Shown piece after piece: positions 34,984 to 46,705 of a DNA stretch of 62,000 nt; the stretch's first letter is position 1; every line of letters begins with the position of its first letter. Made by a program: the position numbers and the translations under genes. This stretch comes from Tubiluchus corallicola (taxonomy: Eukaryota > Priapulida > Priapulimorpha > Priapulimorphida > Tubiluchidae), in the NCBI GenBank assembly GCA_030141605.1, contig JAQGDQ010000146.1:69933-131932 (forward strand). Reading direction: 5' to 3'. A model generated the notes under the pieces. It had not been told where the DNA came from and ran no database searches. It worked only from the letters and a program-made list of their open reading frames with translations.

Positions 34984-35498
34984 TGTACAGGACAGTGCTG
35001 CCCTCTGAGGCCAGCAGGCAGTTACCTCAACTTACCTGTCAGGTGATTTCATGGTTGGCGACTTTAGTACCTGGCTTTGTGAAATGCTGCTCACACTTGG
35101 TCTTGATATGTTAGGACTGAACACATGTGAATTATAGATTTGTGGCTTGATAACTGTATTGATTCCTGCTGTCTGCAGTCTGTCACTGTTTTTCTAAAGG
35201 TGCTCTAATGTTTGGGCAAGGATGTAAGTTGCTTTTATTTAATTTGATATTTTTTGCTGATTTGACTAATTACTGAAATTAACTGTATTAGTGAAATGTT
35301 ACTTTAAGAGATTTGCTTGTGTTTGTACTAATTGGAAGTTATTAAATCATAAAATATGCAGCAATGAAATTATTTACATATATGTATTCTTAACAGAATA
35401 AACAACTAATGAACACACTTATGTCTGGACTTGATGTTTGGAATGGAGTGTTTGAGCATTCTTGGTCACTCTTGAAGAAATGGGTCATGCATGCTACA
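34984..35498 (+). repeat. BEL/Pao 3' LTR, 515 bp
   Basis: Same TG...CA ends and length as 27933-28447, with three substitutions seen. No matching direct repeat flanks the element: ACCTATG lies before the 5' LTR and TAGCATT after the 3' LTR. Confidence 0.93.
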
Positions 35499-35822
35499 TA
35501 GCATTACAATTAATCGTCTCTTTTTTGGCAATTATGAAACACAAATAAGTACAGTGGTCTTTTAGTACGTACAGTAAGTACAAGGGTAATTTAGGAACCT
35601 CGGACATTCAGCGCTTCTCGCCCTTTATGTATCAAATTTTTCTTCAAATTTCCGCCCTTTCTTTACAGTAATCATAATTGGTGCTAATATTGGCAGGCTT
35701 GATAGGAATGCATGATTATGTTGATAATAATGCATTTTTAACAATTTTTACTTGTTAAACTATGCTAATATGTCTCAGGACCAGTTCCAAAATGCTTATA
35801 AAGTTATTTACTTGTTTTCTAG

Positions 35823-35945
35823 TATAAAACCATTCGTTCTCGGGAGCTAGACGAACTATTAAATCGTCGCAAGGAAGCAGTTGAACGCCATAATTCTCAA
35901 GTTAATGACATCTGCAGCACATCAGAGCAGGTTCTCCACCTCTGA
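35823..35945 (+). CDS. Possible exon, coiled-coil-like, protein unknown
   Basis: Acceptor-like TTGTTTTCTAG precedes an open stretch encoding RSRELDELLNRRKEAVERHN and on to SEQ. There it meets either a weak CAG/GTTCTC donor (giving exactly 108 nt, phase 0) or a stop four codons later. The phase does not fit gene B exon 3. The charged, helical character is the only clue. Confidence 0.25.
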   Translation, partial: YKTIRSRELDELLNRRKEAVERHNSQVNDICSTSEQVLHL

Positions 35946-37190
35946 GTTGTGCAATGAGTGATTCTTTTTATGGCTATGCTCACACATTATTTTGTACCAG
36001 TGACAGCTCACGTGACCCTATCGTTGAAGCTCGCTAATAGAGCAGTGGCGTAGGACGTGCTTGTGGCGCCCGGAGCCAGAAAACTTTTAATGTTTTAATG
36101 TTTTGATTTGAGGGTGAAGCCACAAATTATGTGCAATTTTTGTGTCCCTGAGCCCGACTTTCTTTTTTTGACATGATGGGATAAAGATAAACGAGTTTTT
36201 TAAGAATCACCCCGAGTTTGATTTGCGGTACTGCAGCAGAGTAACTCTTTTCTATGCATTAGTTGCTCTTAACACGACAGTCCTTAAACATTCAACTCCA
36301 GCATTAAAACGTACAAAGGTTATGAAAGATACCAAACACTACAGGTTTTCACAATAATACAATCGTCGTTTATAGGAACGCCATTATTTCTCTCAAAATC
36401 ATCGATCTGCTTTTCCACACGACACCCTACACACGCTGTTAAGTGACAACATTAGCCTTTTTTCTACGCTGTACGTAGTAATTAAATCAGCTATGATGAT
36501 CTCTGACTAGGCAATTTTGTTGTAGTTTGAAAACTTTTGTTAATTGTTTTGTTAATGTCGGATTAGTAATTAATAATTAACAGTCATAGACCTCTAGGCG
36601 AATTTTGCACCTTCTCACCCGAGCGATTGCCCCCTGTCGCTCCCACATTGCCTCTGTAATAGAGAAGAATACATTTTATTGATATAGATTATAGACTAAT
36701 GTTACCGTTAAATGTTTAGTTGATTAAATGTCTTTAAATCAGCTATGTATAGGGTTTTTGAATTTTAGACACGAATAGCCAGTAACAAATTAGGTGCTCT
36801 GTAGCAAAACCCGGCAGTGCGGGCGGTTCAACTCTCTTTCTAGTTGCAGTTATAAACAGAAAACTGCGCATTTTTCTAATATTTGAAGAAAGACAGCGTA
36901 AGATCAGTCTTCAACGTCTAAAACTTATACTGATGATATTCAGTTAAACAATACAGTGAGCAACAAGCTTCATGGTAATTCTAAACACAGACATGCATTG
37001 TGTTGTTTCAGATTGTTTCAAATTAGTAAAGACCATTCTACGTAAATGCGTTTCTGTGTAGTCGATACGTTGTTGAGTAGCTGTGTTGTTTTGGCGAGGC
37101 CCCATGGCCCTTACAGGCTTCTGAGGCTTAATCATTGTTATTATATGTTTACTGTCCAAAGGTAGCTTCAAACAATGTAAATGTAGTAGT
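35946..37190. other. Gene-poor spacer
   Basis: No supported gene. At 36047-36058 a CAGTGGCGTAGG word resembles DNA-transposon ends, but no partner end was found. Confidence 0.4.
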
Positions 37191-37194
37191 AGTG

Positions 37195-37652
37195 GCAGTG
37201 GTAGCGGTACTCGCTTATAAGGCACCACCAGCACCGGTCTCGATTTTTCGTAATGTTTTTCCTATGTAAATATCTTCGTATATAAGGTACTCAGATATTA
37301 GGGACTTTCGGTTATAAGGGACGATATCTTCAGGTCCCGCGTAATAGAAACACAGGTAAACCCAGGACCCTATGATCAAAGCGAAATTGATCGATTTTTA
37401 ACCTCAATTTTTTGCAAATTTGGCCTCCGAACAGCTCGGTTTCCGCAGTCACATGCATCTCGTATCACTGAAGGAGCTTCCTACATACCATTTGCACTGA
37501 ATGTGTAGCAATAATCCATAAAAATATGGGTAAAAGTACAGATTTGGGTACACACTCGGTCTGACTCAACTTCGGCTATAAGGGACATTGGATATAAGGG
37601 AAGGTTTTTTCAGGTCCCGAGGTGTCCCTTATATCTGAGGCTGACTGTACAT
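37195..37652. mobile_element. Tc1/mariner- or pogo-like non-autonomous remnant
   Basis: The right end, read inward, is TGTACAGTCAGCCTCAGATA followed by TAAGGGACACC. Several TATAAGGGA words occur in both orientations inside, and the left side has a weaker TACTCGCTTATAAGG. This end style is known from Tigger/pogo-type elements. It has no transposase. Confidence 0.45.
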
Positions 37653-40317
37653 TAGATTGTCACCAACACTTAGGTGGCTCCACTGGCAGGTTTTCTCACT
37701 ATAATATGTAATCCAGCATCCTTGTTATAGGCATGTTCCAATTAGCATGATGATTAAATTTCAATGGATGATGTTGACAGTGTCCATCTAATTTTGATTT
37801 AAATGAATTTACAGATATTGCTGGTCATTATGTGTTTGAGCATTTGATAAGATTTATTTAAAGTGAGTACACAGGTTTATTTATCTTGATTTTATGAAAG
37901 CTTTAAATATCTACTGTGTGCCAGTCATTTTTCATTACCTCAAATGGTACCTCCACTTGGCATAAGTTCGCAAGTGTAATATATAAATAACGAACAAATC
38001 AGATTTTAGTTAGGTAATCGGATTTTGGATTTTGTTTAATATGTTTTTTATTGTGCATCAGTAAACAGAGTTGTATATAATTATAGACACGTATAACTTC
38101 CATTTTTATATTAGGAAACATTATGTAAGTGTACCCTTATTATGTTATGTATTTCGATTTGCATAATTATAAAATATACTTGTCTTTAAAGTCATACTTG
38201 CCTGTAAAACTATGTGTATTCTTGAACATTTAGCAATGCCTTAGCATGATTTTTTTGTACATTTTGTGCTTTAAATCAACTTCAACAAGTCAATATCAAT
38301 GGATAGGTAATCTTAATTTACAGCAGTAGGTTTTTAAATTTTTTCAGTGGGATATGTAGTGCTGGCCGTGCTACAGTCAAGGGACGCTGGCAGTAAACTA
38401 CAGGGGAGCATTTATGAAAAGGGCAGATTTTGTTTACCCACATTTCTGTGATCACGCTAATGATTGTATGACTTATATATGTGTGCTTGCAAACCAAAAC
38501 ATAAGTCGGTATAGTTAAGACTACGTTGTGCTGCTTCAAAGTACAATGACACAAAAATTTGGTCAAATGTTAATTTTTTTGTTTTTTATAAAAACAAACG
38601 CTAAATATATTGGGCTCTAATATTCTAGCATCAAATTGTCAAGAAAATGTTCAAAAAATACTAAAAATTTAACAAAATACTAAAAAATACTAAACCCCCT
38701 CCCCCTGTACTCACTTTTCTGGCTAGAAACTAGTAATGCAGTTGTACAAAACTTGTATTTTCTAACTCCGATTGTAGCTCGTGGAAGCAATAATTTTGCT
38801 TTGGGTTCTTTCTGAACATAACAGCAATGTTCTCTTGCAAAATCCATAGCAACCAGTGTTTGTACGGTTGCTAAGTGTTTTGCAGAAAGGTTTTACAAAA
38901 AACAATGGCTAACTTTAACACAATGATTTTCTCAAGATTACGTTTTTCAGAGTGTAGCCTGCACTTCATCTTCGACGTGGATTATCGCAGCTTAGAAATA
39001 ACATAAAGTGAACAGTTTGGTATCAAAATGATCCTCATGAAATGGAGATTCAGGATATGTGAATGATTACAAAAGCTTAATTACCGACTTATGGACGATT
39101 TTGCTATGCAAGCACACATATGGGGGTATATCTATGGCATCCAAATACCTTCTTCCTCTCTTATATTCCTTTTAAAATAAATAAAAAATGAATAATAGAT
39201 GCAGTGTTTTCATGTAAAGTTTAATTTTGATAATGCCAGCTAAAATGGCAGTTAGACAAATTAATCACAAACACATTTTTACACATGTAACTAATTTTAT
39301 TCATCAGCTTCTTCAAAAAGGCAAAGTTCTGCTCCCTAACTGTCCCCCTTGGAAAAGTGCAAGGGGGGCAGCTGCCTCCTCTGCTTCCGTGGCTCCAGCG
39401 CCCCTGCTACAGTACGAAGATATGTCTCCGTTTTTCTTTGGTGTTAACTTGTGACTTGTGACTGATAAAATTTATGCAGCACGAATCAGTTTAACACAGA
39501 CTCATACAGACATTAAATTTTGGCTTTTGGACGACGCCTTTTGACACAAAAGAATTCTCAAAAAACATATTTTTAGTGCATATACTTCAGTGACAGTATG
39601 TGTTATATGTATCTAAATTGAAGAATAACTTAGTTTTGCAATAAAATTGCACAACACTTCCATTAGTCAAAATCCCTTAGGAATCGTATTTAGTAGATTT
39701 TCCACTTTTGTGGTTTTTATTTACCATACTGGTTGCTCAAAATTGTTATTGTTACTGTAAGAATTTTATTTCTGTACGCAATGTGCCATAAGTTTGTTTA
39801 ATTATTACTTGTTAATATATTTCTAGTCATTTGCAATATCTTACATACATATTTTGCAAATATAAATTTTATTGAGGTTTTCTAGGCACAATATCTAGAT
39901 TTGTGTGTTAAGCACAAGTAGAAAAATCTTATGTACGCATTTTGCAAACCTAAATTTTATTACGGTTTTGTAGATGTATAGATTCGTGTATTAAACACAA
40001 GTAGGGCTGCATATAAATTTTAACAAATAAATTAATCATGTTTGTTGACAACTAAAGGCGCTGTCATCAGTATTATTGTGTTTACCATTTCGCCTGTACA
40101 GAAATGATTTAATGAAATCTGATAAAATTAAGATTGCATCTTAAAACTAATTGAATATTAGGCCTTTATCTCCTAATTGTACTTGCTTAAATCAGAGAGT
40201 ATACTAAATTTATAAGCTTTTACTAAACTAAACTATTTTATGTTTACTGCCTATTCATAGACTATCATTATCATAACTCCCAGCTTGAAAACATTTTTGA
40301 TTTTAAGTTACATACCT
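37653..40317. other. AT-rich spacer without recognised genes
   Basis: Long A/T-rich stretch. Short ORFs at 38318-38566 and 39227-39454 show no domain. CCCCCTCCCCCTG (about 38695) and a C-rich CAGCGCCCCTGCTACAG (about 39397) hint at degraded transposon ends. Confidence 0.45.
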
Positions 40318-40870
40318 AAACCAAGGTTGGACCAAGGCTTTGGAATGACGTAAGTGATGAATTAAAAACTGTTCAGCCAATTCAAGAATTTAAAAAGAAA
40401 TACAGAGCAATGATTCTCAACAAGTACAATACTTCCTAATTTCCCACACCTACTGCAGCAGCCATACCACAATCCTGGTACAGATTATACAAAACAAGGC
40501 ATCATTGATAAATCTTTAGAGCTGATGTCAACATAGCGCAATCTATTATCTTTTTCTTCCTACCATTTCCATTAACACATCTTTTTACCCTTCCTGTGTG
40601 ATCTAACCTTTCTCCCAGTTCCTTTTTTGTTCACTCAGCCATTCTTTTTTTATCGGTTTCACGTGACAGTGGGCTTATACAAGCCTTTCCTTCTCTAGCC
40701 CACTGCAGTACAATTATTCTTTTATGATAACGATGGTGTATGAAACGTAACAATTTAACACAGTAGATCATCTACTGTAGATGTAATAATTTTGATCATG
40801 TCACTGTGTCTTAATGTCATTATATTGTACTGAATGTGATAATAATAATAAATAAAAAAATAATAATGTT
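40318..40870 (+). mobile_element. 5'-truncated LINE end
   Basis: Encodes TKVGPRLWNDVSDELKTVQP, then IQEFKKKYRAMILNKYNTS and a stop: the standard C-terminus of non-LTR ORF2. A 3' untranslated region and an AATAATAAATAAAAAA tail follow. It lies directly against a Gypsy RT fragment, suggesting insertion into that older element. Confidence 0.75.
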
Positions 40871-40929
40871 TTGACATAGAAATTGGCTTTGGGTTGAAGA
40901 GGATAATAATATGAAAATTTTATGTGCTT

Positions 40930-41290
40930 ACGTGTATGATTTATTAATTGCCAGACATATTTAGAAGATTTTAGGGTTACTTTGCAAAAATTGCGCCAGG
41001 ATAATTTCATTTGCAAGCCTAAAAATGCAATTTTTTCAAGACCAAGTATAATATTTAGGACAGGTGCTGATTAAAGATGGAATTTCACCAGAACACCCAA
41101 AAGTGATATTAAAAAATTACGGTGCCCTTACAACTATCAAAGAAGTAAGACGTTTATTAGGTACTATAAATTTTTATAGAAATTATATATGATCATATTT
41201 TCATAATTATATACCAGACCATGCTACCATTGCAGAATCGATACTAAAATGGCTGGGAAAAATATTGTTTTGAACTAGATGCAGGATCGT
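40930..41290 (+). mobile_element. Ty3/Gypsy reverse-transcriptase fragment
   Basis: With frame changes, the plus strand shows YVYDLLIA (a decayed YVDD box), LQKLRQDNFICKPK, YLGQVLIKDGISPEHPKV and TTIKEVRRLLGTINFYRNYI, the palm-to-thumb order of Gypsy RT. It is dead: the catalytic box is changed and the frame is broken. Confidence 0.7.
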
Positions 41291-41734
41291 GAGCTAGAAT
41301 TGGCAGTGGCGTAGCTAATGGGGTGGAAAGGCAGATCTCAACATCGCAACTACTATGCAGCACCCGCTAAATATAATTTAAAAATTCATTTGTCCTTCTG
41401 CTTTTAATTGCCGAAATGTTTGATAACTTCTTGTTTCATTTCTCTGCGGAACTTCTTTTTTCCTTGATGCCACTTTCCTTTTGCAACACACGCTAAAACT
41501 AAGCTCGTTTTCATACAAGCCGTTTGACACTATTTCAGAAATGAAGAGAAATTAGAGTAAGCCCCTTCAACAAATACCTATGTGCAAAGTAACTGTCAGG
41601 GAAAACTGATCATGTGGACAGAGTTCAGTGTCTTGAATGTCATTCTTTTGAAGGAGCCTGTGAACTAAGTACATGTATTACTACTATCTTGAATGTGGGT
41701 GGCGAGACTTGAAGACTGTAAAAAATATCTTGAC

Positions 41735-41741
41735 CATATAG

Positions 41742-41772
<31 letters not shown>

Positions 41773-41830
41773 CGTCGACGACAATGATGATAACGATGAC
41801 AATATTGAAGAAGATAAGATGTTCATGACG
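41735..41830. repeat. (GAT)n repeat
   Basis: GAT trinucleotide array giving a poly-Asp frame; treated as low complexity. Confidence 0.85.
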
Positions 41831-42094
41831 ACGATGAGGCCGATGATCAAGATGATGGTTGATAATATAAGTGCGTTTGTCAATTCTGTCAGTCCGAGCA
41901 TACCTCCGATCTGTCCACCCAGCTGTCCCACCTGCCTGTGTGCCAGCCCCACTTCATGCGTTTTCGACTATGAGAATTGGGAGACTTTTCCATAGACAGA
42001 CATGATTTTTATACGTTTCGGCACAATTTATGAGCATTCAACACCAGGGCTCATTACCAAGATGATGATTGTAGCAGAACAGAAATCAAAAATA

Positions 42095-42205
42095 ATCTTA
42101 AATAGATAGATACATAGATAGATAGATAGAAAGACAGACAGACAGACAGATAGACGGAAAGGCAGGCAGTTAGGTAGACAGCAGACACACAGATAGACAG
42201 AGAAG
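42095..42205. repeat. GATA/GACA repeat
   Basis: Short GATA and GACA tetranucleotide array about 200 bp before the dehydrogenase ATG. Confidence 0.85.
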
Positions 42206-42397
42206 GGGAGAGGGTGAGATGGCAATAGCATGGCAGCCTATAGGCCTACATGCACCATACTTTTAAATAATAGTTAAATATTTATCATTACTTATCTTTG
42301 GCCTGTTTATTAGCTAGGTAAAAGTTCGTCTCAATAGGCATACTCTGAGACTTTGGCCACATGCAGAATGTACTTGCGTTAGCACGTAGAGTCGAAA

Positions 42398-43204
42398 ATG
42401 GCTGGGCTTTCAAGTAAAAAACCGCATCAAGGAAAAGTTGCTGTCGTTACTGGGTCAACGTATGGAATTGGATATGGCATTACGAAACGACTAGCACAAG
42501 ATGGTGCCAGCGTAATGATCAGTAGTCGATCAAAAGAGAACGTTGATAAGACTGTTGAAGCGCTGAAAAGCGAAGGGCTGACAGTTAGCGGAACAGTGTG
42601 CGACGTCACGAAAGAAAGCGATTGGAAATCACTGATCGATCAAACCATAAGAGAGTATGGAGGAGTGGACATCTTTGTTTCAAATGCTGGTGGTGGCACT
42701 GAAGAACACGGTTTGGGGCCAATGATGGATACCACAGAAGAAGGTTGGGACTCCATGATGAAATTTAACTTGAAGTCGGGATTTTTCATCGCAAAAGCTG
42801 CCAGTGCCAGTATGGAGAGGAGAGGAGGTGGTAGCATCATTTTCATCACTTCAGTCTTTGGGTATCACGCGTGCGGTGGATGTGAGATGTTGCCCGGCAC
42901 TGCCTTGTACTCGCTGACAAAAACCGCCATTTTGGGTTTGGTTCAAGCGATGGCGCCACAGTGTGCTGAAAAAGGCATACGAGTGAATGCGATAGCGCCT
43001 GGTTTAATTGAGACACCAGCGAGTTCGATGTTGCCACAGTTTTGTCCAGATTTTACGGACAAATACAAGGCCCTATGTCCACTTGGACGGGTGGGAAAAA
43101 TAGAGGAGGTAGCTGGCATGGCGTCTTTTCTTTGCACACAAGATGCAAGCTACATGACTGGCGAGACCATTTCAATCTGTGGAGGGTTTCCAACTAGATT
43201 ATGA
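42398..43204 (+). CDS. Short-chain dehydrogenase/reductase, DHRS4-like, 268 aa
   Basis: Classical SDR fold with all core marks: cofactor motif TGSTYGIG (18-25), NAGG (96-99), Asn124, catalytic Ser152, Tyr171 and Lys175 (YSLTK) and PGLIET (201-206). An Arg at 44 after the second strand suggests NADP(H) use. The end, TGETISICGGFPTRL, resembles DHRS2/4-type carbonyl reductases; these often end in SRL, a peroxisomal signal, and TRL here could be a weak version. Intronless, with a good start context (GAAAATGG). The final codons and stop lie inside a 54-bp tandem duplication. Confidence 0.93.
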   Translation: MAGLSSKKPHQGKVAVVTGSTYGIGYGITKRLAQDGASVMISSRSKENVDKTVEALKSEGLTVSGTVCDVTKESDWKSLIDQTIREYGGVDIFVSNAGGGTEEHGLGPMMDTTEEGWDSMMKFNLKSGFFIAKAASASMERRGGGSIIFITSVFGYHACGGCEMLPGTALYSLTKTAILGLVQAMAPQCAEKGIRVNAIAPGLIETPASSMLPQFCPDFTDKYKALCPLGRVGKIEEVAGMASFLCTQDASYMTGETISICGGFPTRL

Positions 43205-43269
43205 CTGACCTATGTCGAGACCATTTCAATCTGTTGAGGGTTTCCAACTAGATTATGACTGACCTATGT
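43162..43269 (+). repeat. 54-bp tandem duplication over the dehydrogenase stop codon
   Basis: 43162-43215 and 43216-43269 are identical but for one G/T change. The first copy holds the last codons and the TGA; the second lies just after the stop. The duplication is recent and a multiple of three. Confidence 0.95.
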
Positions 43270-43667
43270 CAGATCATAAAAACATCATAAAAATATTAAC
43301 AACTGCATCTTTTGATATAGTTATAGTGTTGTGAGCTTTTTTGGTGTTATGAGCATTTTGGTGAAAATAAAAACTGAAATTCCAAGACTTATCGAATTCA
43401 ATCATAATTGGCAAAGGAAACATACTATAATTATACCTGGATTCAATTACATGTATACAGGTCGTTCCAGAAAATTTCACTGTAATCTTGTTTATAATGT
43501 GCTAGGCTATTTTGATATAAACTCGAATAACAAAATAGACTGTGAATTCTAAAATGGCTGAGTACAATTAGGTAGTAGGAATAAAATCATCGGAACTGTT
43601 TTGACGAGACAACAGAAAGATACATATTTGTATAAGTCAACAAGGTTTTTTAAAAATTAATGCCCCT

Positions 43668-43787
43668 TTTTACGGCCAAATCACGTTGAAAACACCGGTT
43701 CTCGTCTGCTCACCGAAGTTAAGCAACGTAGATCCTGGTTAGTATTTGGATGTGTGACCGCCTAGGAATACCAGGTGCTGTAGGCTT
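43668..43787 (+). rRNA. 5S rRNA-like sequence, degenerate
   Basis: About 118 nt follow the 5S order: TACGGCCAAATCACGTTGAA, AACACCGGTTCTCGTC, GAAGTTAAGCAACGT (box A region), TGGTTAGTATTTGGATG (box C region), GACCGCC and GGTGCTGTAGGCTT. Changes fall in several normally fixed places, and no T-run terminator follows directly. A pseudogene or a 5S-derived SINE head is more likely than a working gene. Confidence 0.7.
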
Positions 43788-44262
43788 GCGGGATGCCCAC
43801 ACTGTATCTCGACACTAGGCCGAGGAGCTGCACAAGGTCGACGCTAGAGGGCGGAGGAGGTCATGTGACCCAACGGCCATGGGAGGAGTAAACCTTCCAA
43901 ATCAGGAGTGGAGCCCCGAAGGCGGACCAGTGCAGCATGCTCACTGACTCCGGCAGCTCCTGCAGCCAACCTGGTGCCAAACGTATCGCTGCGCTTTCCT
44001 TTGGACTACACCAAGGAGGAGGAGGAGAGGGGGTTCCTGTTGTCTGGGCAACTCAGGATCTCCATACACCAGGCGTGCGCCCAGGAGAGGCCACTCCAGT
44101 GACAGAAACAACACGGGAGGCAGCAGTTACGGCTGTCTAACTGCCGTTCAAGGATCGGACTGCTCAGCCACAGTCGACGCTGCAGCTCCATCAATGTGAT
44201 CAATAACTGACTCTCTTGGCGCACATTCCATTGTCTTCCGAGAAAGAAGGATGCCAACAATA
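43788..44262 (+). repeat. GC-richer body after the 5S-like head; 3' part repeated at 44910
   Basis: Continuous, GC-richer than its surroundings. Bases 44068-44262 recur at 44910-45052 with about 50 bp missing in the second copy, sharing CAGGCGTGCGCCC, GTTCAAGGATCG and CAGCTCCATCAATGTGATCA. This suggests a mobile or duplicated unit, possibly 5S-headed. Confidence 0.5.
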
Positions 44263-44576
44263 TTAACATTTCCACGGTATAATCTTCACGCTGCTGACAT
44301 ACAGTCATACTCGATACAAGTTATCTTTGTAGGGGATTGTTTCTATTTGCTTTGATATCAACACCAAACTCTATAAATTATATATTTGCCAAATACAGTC
44401 TCTAGTTAGTTTCTACCCGACGCTCAAACTCCACCCTCAAGACTTTCGTAGCCAAACTAATCGGTCATCGGGGAATATGGGCCCGAGTTCGAAATCAGCT
44501 TGTGATTTTTTTAGCTGTGAAATTAGCCAAATTCATGTGAAAATCGGGGCTTCCACAGAATTTTAAAATAAATTTC

Positions 44577-44606
44577 CCTGACTTTTCCCTGACTTTTCCC
44601 TGACCA
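44577..44606. repeat. CCCTGACTTTT short repeat
   Basis: Three copies of a CCCTGACTTTT-type unit. A single related word recurs at 44882, near the second copy of the 44.1-kb segment. Confidence 0.6.
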
Positions 44607-44909
44607 AGATAAGCAGAAATTGTATACCTGTATACGTATTCAAACAATTTTGTGTATGGACATTCATACATATACTGATATGTAATGTGTCGACACAGTT
44701 GCAGTAGTGCTTACACTAATCCGCATTAAATAAACTTTCTTAATCCAATCATTATTTTTCGGAACAGAAATCGAAACTTGGAGCCTGCCATAGCAAAACT
44801 TCATTTGATCACGAATCACTGAAAAATATGTCTGGCAAAATATCGGTTCACGATGATTATTTTTGCAACCTTTTCCAATTTCCCTGACTTTTTACCAAAT
44901 TATCTTTTT

Positions 44910-45052
44910 CCCAGGCGTGCGCCCTGGAGACGTTCAAGGATCGCACTGCTCAGCCACAGTCGACGCTGCAGCTCCATCAATGTGATCAATAACTGACTCT
45001 CTTGGCGCACACTTCATTGTCTTCCGAGACAGAAGGATGCCAACCAATGTCC
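44910..45052 (+). repeat. Second copy of the 44068-44262 segment
   Basis: Near-identical to 44068-44262 but lacking about 50 bp between the GCGCCC and GTTCAAGG blocks. Confidence 0.85.
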
Positions 45053-45106
45053 GTTTTCAGTGCCTCTGAAATTTGACACTCCGTCTGCTTATCTATACAG
45101 CACTAG

Positions 45107-45184
45107 GTGTTGTTCCGATAGATCGGTTTCCACTGTAATCAGTATCGGTTCGGATCGTTGCTTTTTTCATAATCGGAACAACAC
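45107..45184. mobile_element. 78-bp palindromic MITE; related end at 45490-45511
   Basis: Perfect 13-bp inverted ends, GTGTTGTTCCGAT and ATCGGAACAACAC. TATCGG/ATCGG words fill 45365-45505, and a further diverged end (GATCGGAACAAAACTT) closes that stretch, so a larger or second related element may extend to about 45511. Confidence 0.6.
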
Positions 45185-45519
45185 TGGCTCGACCGTGACA
45201 CCACATTCAGTGGACGTGCTGTCCTCACTGTAGTAAATTTTAAATTATAAAAGAAAGTTATCGTACAAATGCGTCAACACGAGGAATTCACTCACATTTC
45301 AACACAAACTGCAAAGTTCTCCAATTGCATAATTACTTGATATAGCTGATCTAAACAATAATCAATGATCGGTTAATTGGTATCGGTTTTGAAGAAATTG
45401 GTATTGGTTTTCAAAAAATCGATAATCTGTATCGGATCGGTTATCATTTTTGAGGGAAATCAACAGTCGGTATCGGATCGGATGGGTTTTTTGTGATCGG
45501 AACAAAACTTATAACATTT

Positions 45520-46655
45520 CATTGTTAATTAACTAGAAGAATCTTGGCATATCTATACGGTAATGTTGCAAGTATTGTTAATATCCCTTATTATATAGGC
45601 CAAATAAGTATTGTTTTTATTATTCCTAATTTGACACGTAGTTTCACCAATTGTCAAGTTAAGATCCAAACAAAAACAGTAATTCAACCCCTCAACAATT
45701 ATTTATTTTTATTTTTTGCTAAACTATTATTAATATTATTATAATTATTTATATTTACTTAATTTACCAATAATAAATTATATTTACGAAAAATTTAAAT
45801 AAATAACTAAATAATAATGTATATATTAAATAAAATTCAGTAACGTCAAAACAAACTTTTATGCCAAGTGCTCCGTGAAGTCTAACTAAATAAATAGGGC
45901 CTATATACACCAACTTTAAATAATGAATAAAGTCGGCATTTAACAATATAATACTGTTATTTTCTTCGTAATTATTACACTATGCAAGCTGGAGAAGAAT
46001 CTTACTGATTTAGGTAATGCCTTTCTGCTATCAAATTTTGATATATGAATAAAATTACAAGAAAGGATTGATTAAAGGAATGGATGAAAAAGTGAGTAAA
46101 TGTCTTTCTGAGCAGCAATGAGCCTTTACGAAAATGCTTTCCTTTTGTTCACTTGGTGCATTGCTTCCTTTCTTTCTCAGTTATCTTATGACTCGTAGAG
46201 GTGCATTGCTGCTGCAGCAGTGCTGCTCTTTAATCTAAAAAGAACCAGGTGACAGATGAGGTGACTGCAACCTACTTTTTCAGTTATGATAAACTAGTGA
46301 TCATAGACCAACAAATTGTAGTTAAACCAGTTCACACATCTACTGAAGCAAATTAAATTTCCGTATGTTTTTGGTCATTTTTTATAATAATTGTATAACC
46401 GTTACATAACCAGCAGTCTACGCCTTTGGAGTTGATATCAATTTCGTTTGTAGCATGGCTGCATCCAGGCTGAAGAATTGTTTATCGTCTTTTCCTGCTT
46501 ACTGTTCAAGACTTAGCCTACAGGGAATGAATGAAATGACTTACAAAATTTTTTCAACATCATGATACTCATTTCCTTTATCAATTTTTCATATGACACA
46601 TGTTTTCAACTTCAGTTATAATAACAGGCAGCATTTTTGCTACAATTCAAGCAAT
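45520..46655. other. AT-rich spacer downstream of collagen gene A
   Basis: Searched on the minus strand for a phase-1 exon continuing the collagen gene; none was convincing. Confidence 0.4.
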
Positions 46656-46705
46656 TTAGTAAAAAAAGACAGAACATTGACCGTAATTATGACAAAAACA
46701 CTCAC

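Noticed and set aside
36047-41330. CAGTGGCGTAG words at 36047 and 41305 as transposon ends
   Set aside because: No matching inverted end or target duplication was found for either.
41693-41995. 100-residue poly-Asp ORF
   Set aside because: Dominated by the GAT repeat; the Pro/Cys tail alone is not evidence of a gene.
44006-44308. Leu-rich 100-residue ORF
   Set aside because: Lies in the repeated GC-rich segment after the 5S-like sequence; no domain.
45990-46560. Possible further exons of collagen gene A
   Set aside because: Acceptor-like sites near 46240 and 46520 give immediate stops in phase 1.
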